From Trichoderma breve (taxonomy: Eukaryota; Ascomycota; Sordariomycetes; Hypocreales; Hypocreaceae): a DNA stretch of 64,000 bases. The stretch spans positions 1,922,001 through 1,986,000 of the forward strand of contig NC_079234.1 of the NCBI RefSeq assembly GCF_028502605.1, in the 5' to 3' direction. The notes under the pieces were generated by a model. It was not told the origin of the DNA and did not search any database. It was given only the letters and a program-made list of their open reading frames with translations. Every line of letters begins with the position of its first letter. The first letter of the stretch is position 1. Shown here one piece after another: positions 36,736 to 49,583 of the stretch. A program made the translations under genes and the position numbers.

Positions 36736-37867
36736 ATGGCTCCTCAGGCAACACCTACTGCTTCTCTTACGCCTTTGCAGCAGGGACTGTTGCTTTCCCA
36801 GCAAGCATATGCGCAGCCTCCAATTGCACCGACGGGTTTAGCACTAACCCTAGTGATTATCATTCTGGTATTCACAGTTTTGTCTACCGTTGTCGTTGCT
36901 CTTAGGATATATGTTCGCGCATGGATGGGAAAGTCTGCAGGAACTTGGGGTTGGGAAGATACATTCATTACTCTAGGATACGTAAGTATTTGCTTCGAGG
37001 CCCTCTGATGTGACGCACATAACCCTGCGTCTTCCTTAACACTATCATTTACTTACCCAATTAATTTGTTTGTGTATGAATAGGGATCTTTTCTGTCCAG
37101 TGCAATATTTGCCATCGAAGCATGCTACTATGGACTGGGCTCGCATGACTCAAAACTGAATATGCTACTCATGATACGATGTGCCGAATACGCAATGTAC
37201 TCGAACGTGCTATACGGTTTCTCCATGCCTTTCATCAAGGCCTCGGTTGTGTTCACGTTAAACCGCATCACCACTAATAAATGGCATCGCTGGGGACTCT
37301 ATGCAATGCTTTTTGTGGCAAGCATCATGTCCATTATCGGAATTCTCGCTACTCTTCTCTACTGTCATCCGGTTCCAGCGTATTGGAATCCCCTTTTGGG
37401 TACCTGTGGCGATTTCATGATAGTTGTTCGCATCGGTTACGCCTGGACAGCGGTGGGAATTGTGACAGACTGGACTTGTGCGATCTTGCCTTATTTTATT
37501 GTCCGCAATCTCCAGATGTCTTCTAGACAAAAGATGATTGTGATGCTTGTCCTCGGACTCGGTGCTCTCGCTAGCACAGCAACCATTGTCCGAGCACCGT
37601 ATCTAAAATACTACCTGGCCACAGAAGATCGTTTGTGTAAGTTGAATTGTTTTATTCCGACTGTATCCCCTGTTACCACTAATCTAACGACATTTCATAG
37701 ATTGGAGCGGTTATATCACTCTTTGGTGCCTCCTCGAAAGTGGTATTGCTCTTATCGCCGCTTGCCTTCCAGCGCTTCGCATTCTGGTGCGCAAGTATAT
37801 TGACTCATCCAAAAACCGCTCCGGTAACAAAAGCAACGGGTACGCCGCCGAGTCTGGCACCGGTTGA
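36736..37867 (+). CDS. Rhodopsin-like (PTH11-related) 7-TM membrane protein
   Basis: Fungal integral membrane protein of the Rhodopsin-domain/PTH11-like group, thought to sense surfaces or ligands. Exons 36736-36981, 37084-37636 and 37701-37867 give 321 residues up to a TGA at 37865. Seven hydrophobic segments are visible, beginning ALTLVIIILVFTVLSTVVVA. Conserved marks are WGWEDTFITLGY after TM1-2, FIKASVVFTLNRI and CHPVPAYWNPLLGTCGD. The frame stays open for 62 further codons after the TGA, with family-like content (LDNLTASGKT, RLEDENSSSRNII), to a TAG at 38054-38056. The true end is therefore uncertain: nonsense mutation, a missed intron, or a real stop. No CFEM domain is present. Confidence 0.85.
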
Positions 37868-39819
37868 AGTCACAACCGCACTCCTTCAACGCAGCTGGAT
37901 AACCTGACTGCCAGTGGGAAAACCACAGTTGTTGGTGGGAAATGGAAAAGGTTGGAAGACGAAAACTCCAGCTCTAGAAATATTATACAAGAGCACACAA
38001 TATACATTGAGACTGAGAGTCTTAGTGATAATGACAAGCATTCTTTCACTCACTAGATGAAAGAGAGCATATGTTTTATTTCCGATAGATAGAGAGAAAG
38101 AAGGTGAGGAGATAGACAGGAAGTACTGCGATGCTGCCGCATATAAGACGGCTGGACTGCATATATTTTAATGTAATTCTATAGATACCAGTGGCCAACT
38201 ATGTTTGGTTCACATAAATTAAAAAGCTTTTGACTTCTTTTATCATATCTATATCTTGCGTGACGACTTGTCCTCAAAAAAGCTCTGGAGTGTCTTGACT
38301 ATAAGAATATTCATAGTCACAGCTTTTTGTGCATCAATCATGCCTGTAGAAAATTTCAGTCACCCGTGACTTCGAAGTGCCTACGAATTGTTTCTAGAAG
38401 AGAATTTCATCACGTATATCGCTACATACCTTTGTATATTTCCCTACTAATCCCTTGAAACTGGGCGGAGAAGCGGCAAGCTTGTGTGCTAAGAATTCGA
38501 AGCTACCTGTCTAGATCAACTACAGCTCCAACACCCATTACCTAAACATCCCAACCAGAATAGAGGAGAAACTCAAAATTCATTCACAAACGATTGTAAC
38601 AAGAATGTCGTACATATGAGTAGAGATTATGAGGGATTTTATTACTCATCTAATCCGATGTACAGCAAACAAAGCATAAAGATCCCACCGAAGTGCTCAA
38701 GGCAGTGGAGAAAGAAAGATTGAGGTATATGTATTAATAATCATGCCTGTAGATTTAAAGGCTATGGTTAGCATTATTTCATCCAATGGGTGGATGTTGG
38801 CTCTTCTGGAATCGGAGTAGCATGCGGTGCTTCATCACCATCGCATTAGACAACTGATGTATCATTGAATCAGACACAATTCGCTTGGACCTCGTTGTAT
38901 CTTATGTTTACCGAGAGTGAATTTCTGCATGAAAGTCGATCTATCATACTTTACTGCCTCTGTGATTGCTCATATCTTTATAGTTGGATTCGATCGGGTG
39001 GAGCCGATCGGATCTAACCTACATGTAAGGTCCGATTCTAGTCGGTCATTCATCGACCAGATTGTGACGAGCTATTCTTAAACCAACGTTTATAGCATAT
39101 TGAATAGCCGTATTGTAATGACAAAACTTTTGTATTAACGGTAATAGATGATCTTTGTGATACATAACATAGATGTGCATGATTTGCGATCCAAATTTGA
39201 CAGAAGCCTGGTTTGTGAGTCTCTCGTATTCTACTCTTTGGCAGCTAAGTACAATAAATTGTTGTCAATATTCTGCCCCGTAATATGTCATTAAATCAAT
39301 ATTTGCGCGATTTAAACATCAACGCCCGCTTCACATTATTAACGTAGCGAATCATTCTTGAAGCTATGGCGGGTGAGCCGGCTGCAAAGTCCGCTGTTTA
39401 CTAGGGTGCAACACATCAGGCAGAATTCATAGCTTCAAGAAATGACATGACGGGAGCATCCCCGTATTAATACATCCTTGCGAGCGATACCGTCTGATGT
39501 TAAAACACCTTCTAATCCTTGCATTTAACGCGTGTACCCTCAGCATGTAAGCACTTGTATACTCACCTGGTCGAAATGCATGCTGCAATAGGTAAAGCGA
39601 GATGTAAATGTGCTTACAACGTGGCTCAGTATCACGATTTGAAAGGGAGACATGATGTACTGGATTATATATATGCTGAGATGATTATCAACATGTGCTA
39701 TTATATGTTCATTACAGGTGGTGTCTAGAAAACGTATAAAGACAACGCACCTGTGCCATTGTTCAAGCTCATTCTACCTGCCATTCTAAATCTAATCCTC
39801 TCTGTAGAAACCAGACAGA
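37868..39819. other. Intergenic, including possible C-terminal extension of the membrane protein
   Basis: 37868-38056 is open in the frame of the preceding gene. Beyond it no gene is seen. A CCGATCGG palindrome lies at 39004-39011, about 0.8 kb before the hydrolase start. Confidence 0.5.
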
Positions 39820-41202
39820 ATGGTACTCTCTATTTCTAAATCTCTTCGGCCTTTGGCTCTCATTGCAGCATGTAGCTCGGCTCTGGCTTCCGCTTCTAAC
39901 TGTGTCGAGCTCTTAATCCCTGTTACTGCGCAAGCCAACAACACAAAATTCAACACCGTGAAGGTTGATAGCAATGTCGACGCAGTCGAATTTACACTAA
40001 GTAGAGAGTATGAGATATACTGGTCGACGTCTCTGATGAACTAGGTTTGCTAACTTCATTTGTGATGTCTACAGTCGGTGGGATGCTCTGACTATCGCCG
40101 AAATATCCGGCGGCGATATTGTGGTAGGTGGAGACTTCGAAATAAGCGGTCACTTTTGCATTCCGTCAACTCCGCGGAATGGTGAGAATACTCTCCTAAT
40201 TGCGTCTCATGGCGTTGGCTTTACAAAAGGGTAAGTCGTGCTGCATAATGCCTTCATCTGCATAGAGCATATCATGACTCATGGGCTGGATATAGTTTGT
40301 TCGATCCCACTTATAGACGGGATGACCTTTCGTTTGTGAAAGCTGCGTTAGATCAAGGCTACGCGGTCCTGGCTTATGACCGCCTTGGTGCTGGTCTGTC
40401 ATCTCTCCCAGATGCATATGATTACCTCCAAGTTCCTCTTCAAGGAGAGGTCCTTCGTGCTCTGACAGAGCGCGCTCTGAATGGCACAATCGTTACAGCC
40501 TCTAAGAAGACTGGAGGAAACAGTAGCATAACAGACTATACAGCCCAAAAGGTCGTGCACGTGGGTCATTCTTATGGGTCAATCGTCACCAACTGGTTCC
40601 TTGCACGATACGGCTCCCTTAGTGCTGGCGCCATCCTCACTGGCTTCTTGATCGACAGTGAATTTGCCAACCTCAAGGTCGAAATAGCCGATCTGTCATA
40701 TGCTGCTGAGCATAATCCTGCGCTATTCGAAAATCGCACGAGCGGCTACCTGGCATTTGGTAGTCTTACTGCTTTCCAAGCCGATAGTTTTAAGAAGGAA
40801 ACTCTGGACCCCAATGTCTTGACCTATTGGAACGAAGAAATCCAGTCAAGTTTGGGAGTTGGAGAAGTCTTGACACTGGGAACTGGAGTTGGAGATGTTG
40901 TAGCCGATTTTACTGGACCTCTTCAGGTAGGCCTTGCTCATGCACCATCTCAAATATTCGATGGTGTTACTCTTCATGCTAACATGTAAATGCAGATATT
41001 TGTTGGTGAAAACGACTTCGCTTTTTGCGCCGGTCAATGCGCAGGCATTTTTGATCTAACTCAACTTCACGGCTTGTACCCCAATGTGAAGGACCTTGAC
41101 GTTTACCTCCAGCCTAATACCGGACACGTCGTTCAACTATCTCTCAATGCGACAGCAGGTTACCAGGTAATATTCGGTTTCTTGTCCAAGAATGGGCTGT
41201 AA
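39820..41202 (+). CDS. Secreted alpha/beta hydrolase
   Basis: Probable esterase or lipase-like enzyme. Four exons (39820-40007, 40075-40230, 40296-40926, 40996-41202) give 393 residues. A signal peptide covers about residues 1-25 (SLRPLALIAACSSALASA). The nucleophile elbow reads GHSYGS (catalytic Ser) in VVHVGHSYGSIVTNW. The oxyanion region is in LLIASHGVGFTKG. The likely acid is the Asp of FVGENDFAF and the likely His is in PNTGHVVQL near the C-terminus. Together these make a complete Ser-Asp-His set in the expected order. The substrate is unknown. It sits between the membrane protein and the GH39-like gene on the other strand. Confidence 0.92.
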
Positions 41203-41773
41203 GGATAATTGGCGCCTGTAAGGGAGACTATCACGAGCTTGAAGGCTACAAAACCTGTGTTTAGTGTAAACAAGATCAATCGAGCAATGTATGTCAACTG
41301 CCTCATCTGTTATTTTGCTTGGCATTTATTGGCCAACTCTATTGTTTACCGACACACTTAAATTTTAAGTTTATGTTAGTTAAAAGCAAAATGAGTCTGT
41401 CTCTCAGGTAAGCATGGGTTAAGGTGTCACTGTAGGTGTCAGCGTGACATTGGGTTCGTAGATGTTAATAGAGCAAGCAACCAAGCTGCTTTAAAGACTA
41501 TAATCTAATTGCACACCGCATTAGCAAAGCATGGTGCCATTAACGTGATGCAAAACTGGGCTGCCATTACATTGGCGGAGTGATACGTTGAGTCTCACTA
41601 ATTGGGTCTAACACTGTTACTCGTGCTAACTGGATCCATTACCGTTGGTTTGCGGGAGAGACTCCTCATATTTGACACTGACGTATATAATTATATATTG
41701 GCTTAAAACTATCAAAGGCTAGCTGCATTGCTATTGAGCGAGTACGATTCGAATTCTTCATAGCGACTCTTCT
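41203..41773. other. Convergent intergenic region
   Basis: 3' flanks of the hydrolase and of the GH39-like glycosidase. Nothing is recognised. Confidence 0.5.
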
Positions 41774-43297
41774 TCAAATGCGAAAAACCTCCCAGGCGTA
41801 GGCGCTGGTATTTACTGCAATTGTAGCCGGTATGACTAGCTGGTTGTTTTGAAATGATATCTGGGTGACGCCATGATCAATTGGCCCATCTACCTCTCCG
41901 CGAAGGCCGGCAAATGGAAACTCTCGCGTTTGGACGTTGACCGTGCCATGGGTATCAAAGCCAAAATCGGCCATTCCATCCACGTTGATAGTGTAAGATC
42001 CGGTTTCCGTATGGGCTGAGCCAAGGATTCTCACTCGATCGCTTGCAGTCGCGTATACATCAAAGAAGCCGTCGGCGGATGGAGTCGATTCTACCCGGTT
42101 GCCAGTCATGTTTGTGCCGTAATATCTGTACACTTGCCATTCACCAGCGGGAAAGTAAACGCCGTCACCCGTCCTGCCCAGTAGATCGGTCATGAAGTCG
42201 TGCAAAGATGGACCACCCGTCCAAACAGATCTGAGACCGTGGATATTGTTACGCTCGAAACGGGCCATAAACCAAGCGGAACTGGCTGGAACCTGCTCTT
42301 CTGGAGACTAAGTCTTGCTTGTCAGCTAGTTCTCAATACCGATGGAATCAAAGATCTTACGCCGTATTCATCAATGTTGATTGGACGGTCTGGAAGACCA
42401 AATTGTTGCAGCAACTGCTCAAAGACGCCCCTTGAGAAAGTGATATCGTCGCCACCAGATCCTCCTGATTGACGAATTAAATGCCAACAATATGTATCGG
42501 GAATCACATTTTGTGATCCAATCATGCTCAACCAATCAGTCCACCAGACGTTATTTGGGTCTGGCTGTCCCGTAAACGTAGGTCCGAATATTTGCGCCTC
42601 GGGAAGAATACTCCTGTTTTTCTGGTCACTCCAGAGAACTCATCATAGATTCCGAGCACCTTGTAGACTTACCGCAGCGTATTATGCGTCCTGGCGTACA
42701 TGTCCATGAATTGACTTCGGTCTCGGAGCCAGAAGCCACCGCCATCCGCTTCATTCCAGATATCTACCTTGATGGCAGTCGTCATATTATTGGCTCGCAT
42801 ATCAGAGACAACCTGGTTGAGGAAGCTGTCCCATGTACTCCAATCTCCATTATCCCCTGGGAAGAGGTCGGACTGAGATTCTGACCCATCTGCTCCCCAT
42901 AAATCATGAAGGAGGATAATGAACTCGGCACCAAATTGGCGGCAAGTATTATAATTAGATAACATTGAAGCGAAACGAGGCTACATATCGTTAACAATAA
43001 TCGGGCTTATAGGAGCGGTTGACATACCCGATACTGATCTACACCATCCATATAACCCTTGGCCGGGAGTTGAGCGCCTCCAGCTCTTCCATAATTGAAT
43101 GCAATTTCGCTGTAGAAATGTGCGGGAATCTGATTTGGGGTATCCGGGATGCCGTAGAGGAATCCAGATGCAAAGTGCTGGGGTGCTCCTTGCATGTGAC
43201 TCAGATTCACAGTAGCAGTCTGAGATTGGCGCTTTACAACCTTTGAAGCTAGGCTAAAGCCTGCTGCGCAGGTAACAAGCAAAAGATGGCGTACCAT
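41774..43297 (-). CDS. Secreted GH39-like (clan GH-A) glycoside hydrolase
   Basis: Four exons (43297-43028, 42980-42673, 42613-42361, 42307-41774) give 454 residues. A signal peptide covers about residues 1-18, followed by a KR site at 22-23. The (beta/alpha)8 barrel shows the clan GH-A acid/base in DIWNEADGG (E167) and a nucleophile candidate in INIDEYG (E278). The C-terminal 140 residues look like an all-beta domain. The pattern resembles GH39 proteins (beta-xylosidase-related) of ascomycetes, but family assignment rests on motifs only; GH30 or an unassigned GH-A family is possible. It lies in a carbohydrate-enzyme neighbourhood with the GH11 xylanase and the GH16 enzyme. Confidence 0.85.
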
Positions 43298-44442
43298 GAT
43301 GACACGAAAATTCTCAATGTTTTACTGCGGGTTTCACAACTTGAATCCTGTACCACAACTCTTCTCGATACGGCTGACTCTTTTTACGGGAAAGCAGGTG
43401 GATTTATAACTAGAGAATAGTCGTAAGATAGTGGAGTAAGGAATATCCGATGCCTTTTCTATGTCCCGTAGGATATATCATAAGATCCGTCACATATATG
43501 TCAACACAGAGCAGTGAGACGGGCAACTTGGAGCTTTGCGCGGAGAGTGGAGCCTGCCGCTGCCCGGCATTAGCACTTGAATTTTCATGCATAACCAGCT
43601 TGTATTTAGGCTGTGCCCGGAAGGATGGGATTGATCCTATGATTTCACTCGTATTGAAGCCAGCTCTCCACACTATCAGGCCGATATAAGGCGGGGTTGT
43701 GAGATGAGAAGCATGGACAGCTTTGTATCAGCCGTCGCTCATTACTGGATTAGGAATGTCGCATCATTTTATAAGTCCGATGCCTGCCAGAACGTTCATA
43801 GGGCTAGGCTATTCCTACTTCTATCATTTCTTACGACAGCGTCTGACCAACTCATGGAATGTATCTCTCTGCTATTCGTTCCTTTCACTACTAGCGGCCG
43901 TACTGCTACGCCCGAGTTATTTTCGGTAGTGCAATAATAAACAGTTACAGGGACATGACATGTCAAGACAAAGAAACCAAAATGCCTTGGTGGATATATC
44001 AGTCGCTTTTCCCACGTATCGTAGAAGCAAATGCTAATTAGAAAGCAACTTATTATATCAATGCTGTGTCTCCACTTCGTAATCCGTCAATACTCTCAAT
44101 CCCCTATCGTTCAATACGTGCGACAACTATAAAGATGACTGCCAGAGAACTGCACGCCTAATATTGGGTTTCCAGTACAAGGTCCTTCCCCACTTGTCCT
44201 TTCTGGTCGTCATCTTTGAGAGCTATGCCATTTTCCACCTATCCAACTTCTAGAGCGTTCAGGTATTTTAAATAAGGCAGTTTGAGTAACGGCAAGTTTC
44301 ATTCGATAAGTAGATAACGCAAAATTGAACACTGATTAACAGCACAACTCTGATCGAAGTTTGCAAGCTATATACATCAAAAGCATCTCAGTATACCCAT
44401 CCCTTCAATGTTGAAAATTCACAACTCTTCCTCACACCCTAT
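43298..44442. other. Intergenic / upstream region of the GH39-like gene
   Basis: About 1.1 kb, promoter for 43297 downward and 3' flank of the GH16 gene. No additional gene is seen. Confidence 0.5.
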
Positions 44443-45117
44443 TCAAGACTGTGTGTAAGATATTTGGTTGACTTGAAAGAATTCGGTAGATGCGGCGAGG
44501 GGACCGTTCAACCACTCCGGGTACCAGGCGTTGAGCTGAATATTCATAGGATGAATGGGCTGCTGCGATGGTGTATGAAATTGAGCTTCCAATGCGCCGT
44601 TAATGTAGAATGAGATAGCAGACTCTTGATAGTCAATCATATAGTCATTGTATCCGGTGCTTGGGTCCCAGGTTGGGAAGTATGAATGAACCCATTCCTT
44701 GACTCCCAGACGGTAAACTGTGAACGCAATCTCCCATTTGCCTTTGTTCAGATATACTTCGATGTCGATCTCGTCGCTAGTAGAGGTTCCCTGGTACATA
44801 AAAATACTCGAGATAATTCCAGGTAGATTTGGAACCTTGAAATTCGCAGCGACTTGGCCGAAGGAGTATTGCGCCTTCGATCTAATCTCTCCTCCATTAT
44901 GAGTTCCAGCAGGAATCTCAAAGTTCAACACGCCTCCACCGCTTGGATTCACATTTGCAGACTGCACAGAACCCAACCCCTGCGCCCAGTCGGCCTTGGT
45001 CCATAAGTTTGAGTTGAACGTGGTGCAGTTGTCAACGAAGCTGGCTTCGGTCTGAGCTGGAAGCATCACTGCAGCAAGAAGCGTTAACACCTTCAAAAAC
45101 TTTGCCATTGTGTTCAA
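44443..45117 (-). CDS. Secreted GH16 glucanase-like enzyme
   Basis: Concanavalin-like beta-sandwich hydrolase of family 16 acting on mixed-linked or beta-1,3-glucans, or as a transglycosylase. Single exon, 224 residues. A signal peptide covers about residues 1-25. The catalytic motif ExDxE is present as DEIDIEVY, giving E116, D118 and E120. Other family marks are GGEIRSKAQYSFGQVAANFK and a C-terminal LNAWYPEWLNG. The start could also be the ATG at 45108, three codons on. It is shorter than CRH cell-wall transglycosylases and lacks a Ser/Thr tail or GPI signal, so a free secreted glucanase is more likely. Confidence 0.93.
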   Translation of the reverse strand: MNTMAKFLKVLTLLAAVMLPAQTEASFVDNCTTFNSNLWTKADWAQGLGSVQSANVNPSGGGVLNFEIPAGTHNGGEIRSKAQYSFGQVAANFKVPNLPGIISSIFMYQGTSTSDEIDIEVYLNKGKWEIAFTVYRLGVKEWVHSYFPTWDPSTGYNDYMIDYQESAISFYINGALEAQFHTPSQQPIHPMNIQLNAWYPEWLNGPLAASTEFFQVNQISYTQS

Positions 45118-45990
45118 GATTTGTGATTTTGAAATATGTGTTTGTAAACAGAAATTGAAGATATAAAAATTGAGAAAGACCCACTGAAGGCGAGGTACTC
45201 CAAGTTAACTTGATCTCAGAAGTAAATGAAAGGGACGCAACGACCTATTTATATTAGACGATATCAAATATCGCGAGGTATACTAATAGGGTCCTCTGAG
45301 ATGTCGGAAGATTTCTCACCAACTGCGTATTCAACTCTTTCTTTGCACAATTGTGTTCGTTTTCGTAAAGAATAATTACAGCTAGGCTGCTTGTAGAAGG
45401 TTCTGAAGCCGAGTTCTTCGGCAACATGATCGTATTTTTATAGTCTTTCTACAAGTAGTTTAGCGATTGCGTTAATTTTCGTATTGGCTATTTTATTCTA
45501 ACCTGATTCTCTGAGTATTGGTTGAAAATTGTTTCGGTTCCGGCAGGGTGTTTCCGCTTTCGAATCGTATTGCCCTGTTAGGATGATTAAGTACAGGGAA
45601 GAATCTCATTGGGGAAAAAATTGACCAAAAGAGACAGAGGAAAGAATCTTATTGGCGGTAAATATTGCGGTGAAGCCACCATTTATAAACTGGCTGAAAT
45701 GTTTTTTTTTTTACAGATGCCCTTTTAGTTCTCCAAATGCACTCCATGCTCCTACTCTTTTCAGACATTTCTTTCCACCGCCATCATTTCTGGCCAGAAT
45801 CCTACCTTTCACAATGAATATTACCCCCTGGGAAACTCCTACTAATAACGTAATACCAACTCGTTTAATAATTGATATCTTCTGCGTACCAGTTGTTTAA
45901 TAATCAGCGTTCTCTGTGCACCTGCTGTTTTTAGTACACATCAATGTGGGTATCTCTTGTAAAGACTTATACATTTGCTTTATCAAGTTG
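45118..45990. other. Intergenic / promoter of the GH16 gene
   Basis: Upstream region of 45117 and 3' flank of the next regulator. It contains a T-run near 45702-45712. No gene is seen. Confidence 0.5.
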
Positions 45991-48812
45991 TCAAAACCAG
46001 TCCCAGATATCAGAGAACTCGTTGATATCGTCCATAGGCGGACTCGTGCCCCCAATTAGATCTTTCACGGGGCTATATACATTCCCAGAATAATTCATCG
46101 ATCCAAGGGCGTGCATCCATGACCCATTCAATTGCTCTTGGTGTAACCCTATCGTCGGCTCAGCCACCAGGGAACTTCCTTGTGTAGGTGTCGGTACAGA
46201 AGCAACGAAACTAGTCGGTGCACTAGAAGGTTCTGAGGAACCTTGAATTGGAGAGTCTTCAGTCTTCAGTAAAACATTCCGTGCTTGTGAGGTTGGTATG
46301 TAAGGACTTTGCTCGCTTCCCTGGCCAGTTTCACCCATGAATGGACGTTGCTGTAATAAAGTTGCTCCTTTCAGCTCTCCACAGATGCTTTGTGACTGTG
46401 GCAGATGTGCCAAGTCATTTTTTGTGCCATTTTGTCTGTGTAGTTTAAGACCGCGGTCTTTGAAATACGTCTTAGACGATAGCGTAAATATCTTTTCTCC
46501 AAGTAAGGCGGTAGATACACCGCTCACAGAAGACAGATCGCATTGCCGAACAATAGGGGCGTCCATCTCATACTTCATAAGCTTTTCTCGAATGTGGTCA
46601 TACTTGATAGAGAGGCTGGAAATAATAATCTGCATAATCCGGTTAGCAAAATTCACTGAGCGAAGAAAAAAGTGTCGTCTTGCCTTGAAGATGGTGTTGC
46701 TTCGTCGAGACTGATAGCTGCGCTTCTCCATAATATGGAGAAGTTTTCTTCCCGTGGCCAAGGATTTAAACAGCGTGTCTTCCTCGCACGAATCTTGATG
46801 CATAATAGTTATGTAAAGTAGAGTGAGCATGCAGCTGGTCAAGAATCGAATTGCTGGCCAACTAGCTTCTGTAAGCAATCCCCATCTGCACATATCTTCG
46901 CACAGTTCGATGATATTGTGGCAGGCTTGAATACAAGCAGACGCGCAGGGAGATACGCTTATACTATGCCGAGTTTTTGTGTAATCAGCGGTTTCGATGT
47001 CATAGTGCAGAAATGGTCGGTAAAGGCGGAGTTGTATGTAGGAATATGTCAATGCAAGAACAAACTGGGCTCTAATAGGGGTTCATCGGCAGTTCGTCAG
47101 CAAATGCAAGGATTTCTCAACAAAGCAGAAGCCTCACTCACCGCTGTATGGCGGGCCCTTGGTAATACGTTCCTAGTCGGTAGCCCAAGGGTATCATGGT
47201 TGCCCACTTCTCTAGTTCTTGCTCGATTTCTTGGATTTTATCCACCCTGACAGTGTAGTTCATCGATCCACACACCTCGGCGCTGGCTCGGCCCTTGCGA
47301 GGGTAGATATCTTTCAACACTTTATGAAGGATGTTATGCAGCCGAGAATAGCAAATCAACCCAGATGAGTAACACACTTCATTTGGAGGTTGTGTTGTGG
47401 CTTTGCCCTTGTATATATAGGCATCGTTCAACTCCAAGGGTAATTCTTGGTCTAAATCCTCATCATTCACCAAGGTCGGAAGTCCAACGCACGTGGCGAC
47501 TTCGGAAGAGAGAAGTTTCAAAGCCCAAAAGACTCTTTTACTTATCTCTCGAGATATCAGATCTTGAGTGTTGTTTAAGGATCTATGAAGTCCCATGCGT
47601 AGAGCAACTGACATAGAGGTACAGAGATAAGTATAACAGAACGGAGTTCGAGTGGTATATATAAGAAAAAGGTTTTTGAAGACAATGGCCTGCATAGAAA
47701 CAAGATCATTGCAGCTTGCTATATCTTGTAGCTGCTTGCTTTTAATGAAGTATCGAGACCTTGTAAAGTTAGTACATGTTGGTTGTATGAGTATGGGTAA
47801 GGGATATGTACGCTCTTGTAATCACTTCCTCGTACTCTAATCTCTCTGCAAATGGATCGACAAACAGGCTTCCATAGGCAAGTACTGCGTATAGAAGTGG
47901 TAAGAATCTCCTTTCTTTCAAGCTATATTCGCGTGGTTCAAGTGAGTATATCATGTTGAAGGAGAAGTCAAAGCTTGGTCGATGAACTATATGCAGCAGC
48001 ACTTGCGCGTCGAAAGCAGCCTCCACCAGCTTTACTGCGTGATCTCTTCCTGGTAAGGGAACCTCATCAAGGCATCGCGCATCCCCTTGGAATAGACCGG
48101 GTACAGACCCATCGACGGGAATCCTTTGATGCGTCATGGAGCTGTCCCCGAGCTTTTCGATTAACCCTTCCATAAATGTCCTGTCTGCAGATGTGCCATG
48201 GAATTCTATTTCGCCATGCTCAATAAAATGATGAGCCGTTGTACACTTCCCAATTTCTTCGGAGTCGGTCTTCTTGGGGGTGCCATTTTTATTGATATGT
48301 AACGGAGCTTTGATCGGTGGCGGCAGGGTAGGAGATGGAATTATTGTTGTAACATCGATTGCTGGGGAAGGGTAGAATTGATTAGATTCAACGACTTTCA
48401 GTCGTTTTTTCATTGCATCTAGCTGAGAAGATGAATTTTTAGACCTTTTGACAGCACGTTTGGAACGTTCCGAATATACACAATCTGCAAGGCCGTCAGT
48501 TTTACTCTGCCGAGCCAGGCTCAAAAACTTATTCGCCATACCTCGGAACGATATGCTACATTGGCCACACGGATCTCTCTTGTCGCATTTGACCTTGCGT
48601 CTGCGGCAGAAATCGCATGAGATCCTCTTCCATTCAACCCGGTGCTCTTCTCTCGACATTTGAGGGAGATCGACAGTTATAGGTGGCTGGAAAAGATATT
48701 TGTCTTTGCTGCCGCATCCAGTTTGATTGGGCTGTTCTGATAGAGCAGGCGAAGGCACAACTGGCTGGACGCCCTGCGATGATGTCGCGTGGCTACCATC
48801 TTTAGACGACAT
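45991..48812 (-). CDS. Zn2Cys6 transcription factor with Fungal_trans domain
   Basis: Four exons (48812-48542, 48484-47812, 47759-47142, 47071-45991) give 880 residues. The zinc cluster CDFCRRRKVKCDKRDPCGQC...DC is restored to Cx2Cx6Cx5Cx2Cx6C only after removing the first intron, which supports that splice. The middle homology region includes ALRMGLHRSLNN and REISKRVFWALKLL, the typical fungal_trans signature. The long C-terminal tail contains Ser/Thr/Pro- and Gln-rich stretches, a likely activation region. It is divergent from a DHA1 exporter at 49584 with a 771-base shared promoter, so exporter control is a reasonable guess. Control of the adjacent GH16 gene is the alternative. Confidence 0.93.
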
Positions 48813-49583
48813 TGTGAGCTTGAATCTCGGGCTGGTGGAACATGTGCCGTGGCTGTGCCAATATTGGTCGCTGCCATCTGCAGTGATCCTTCACTTTTTT
48901 TGATGACTCAACTCTGGCATTATAAACTGGCACAGCAGTCTAATCGGTGATCAAATCAGCGATTCAGCAGGATCCTTCTAACAGATGACAGTTGCATGTT
49001 CCGACACCTTGTGAGAAAGCCTGTGATGCTCCCATTGGGTACTGCAGCTAGCTAATCGAAATTGCGGACTTTCGGAGCTCTTCATTCGGAGTCTAGCCTC
49101 TTTTACGGAAGACATCGTCCAACCAGATGCTCTAGAAGGACGATCTCCAAGCTGGAATGGAAACTCTCGCCCCCGCGTATCCGCTCTTTTCTGACTGCCG
49201 AATCGGCACCGATCTGACTTGTCGTCTGGTGATGCATTTGTTGGACAGTACGCCACACCGAATTATAACAGCAAGGGGCATCGAAACGAAGTACGCTAAC
49301 CTCATAAACGGCTTGGACGGAGATTGGTAGAATGGTCCGAATAACATAGTAAAAACAGGTTGTAAAGTGATCATATTTTCTATTGCGTATCTTTCTATAA
49401 AAGCATTTGCCACTGCATGAACTATGAATCAATCAAATTCAGCATTGAATCACACTTTCAGAGTGTTCATCTGTGAAGTGGCATTCGTTCAGGTTGCCTT
49501 GAATTCCAAATAATACATGATTCAAGTACACATACCACCCAATACTACATACGGACCATACAACACAACAGGCTATTTTCGAT
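48813..49583. promoter_or_regulatory. Shared divergent promoter of regulator and DHA1 exporter
   Basis: Intergenic sequence between two divergent starts. Open frames on the minus strand here lack motifs. No specific operator could be identified with confidence. Confidence 0.45.

Noticed and set aside
49103..49432. Overlapping minus-strand open frames in the regulator/exporter promoter
   Set aside because: Two frames overlap without recognisable motifs and lie in a divergent promoter.
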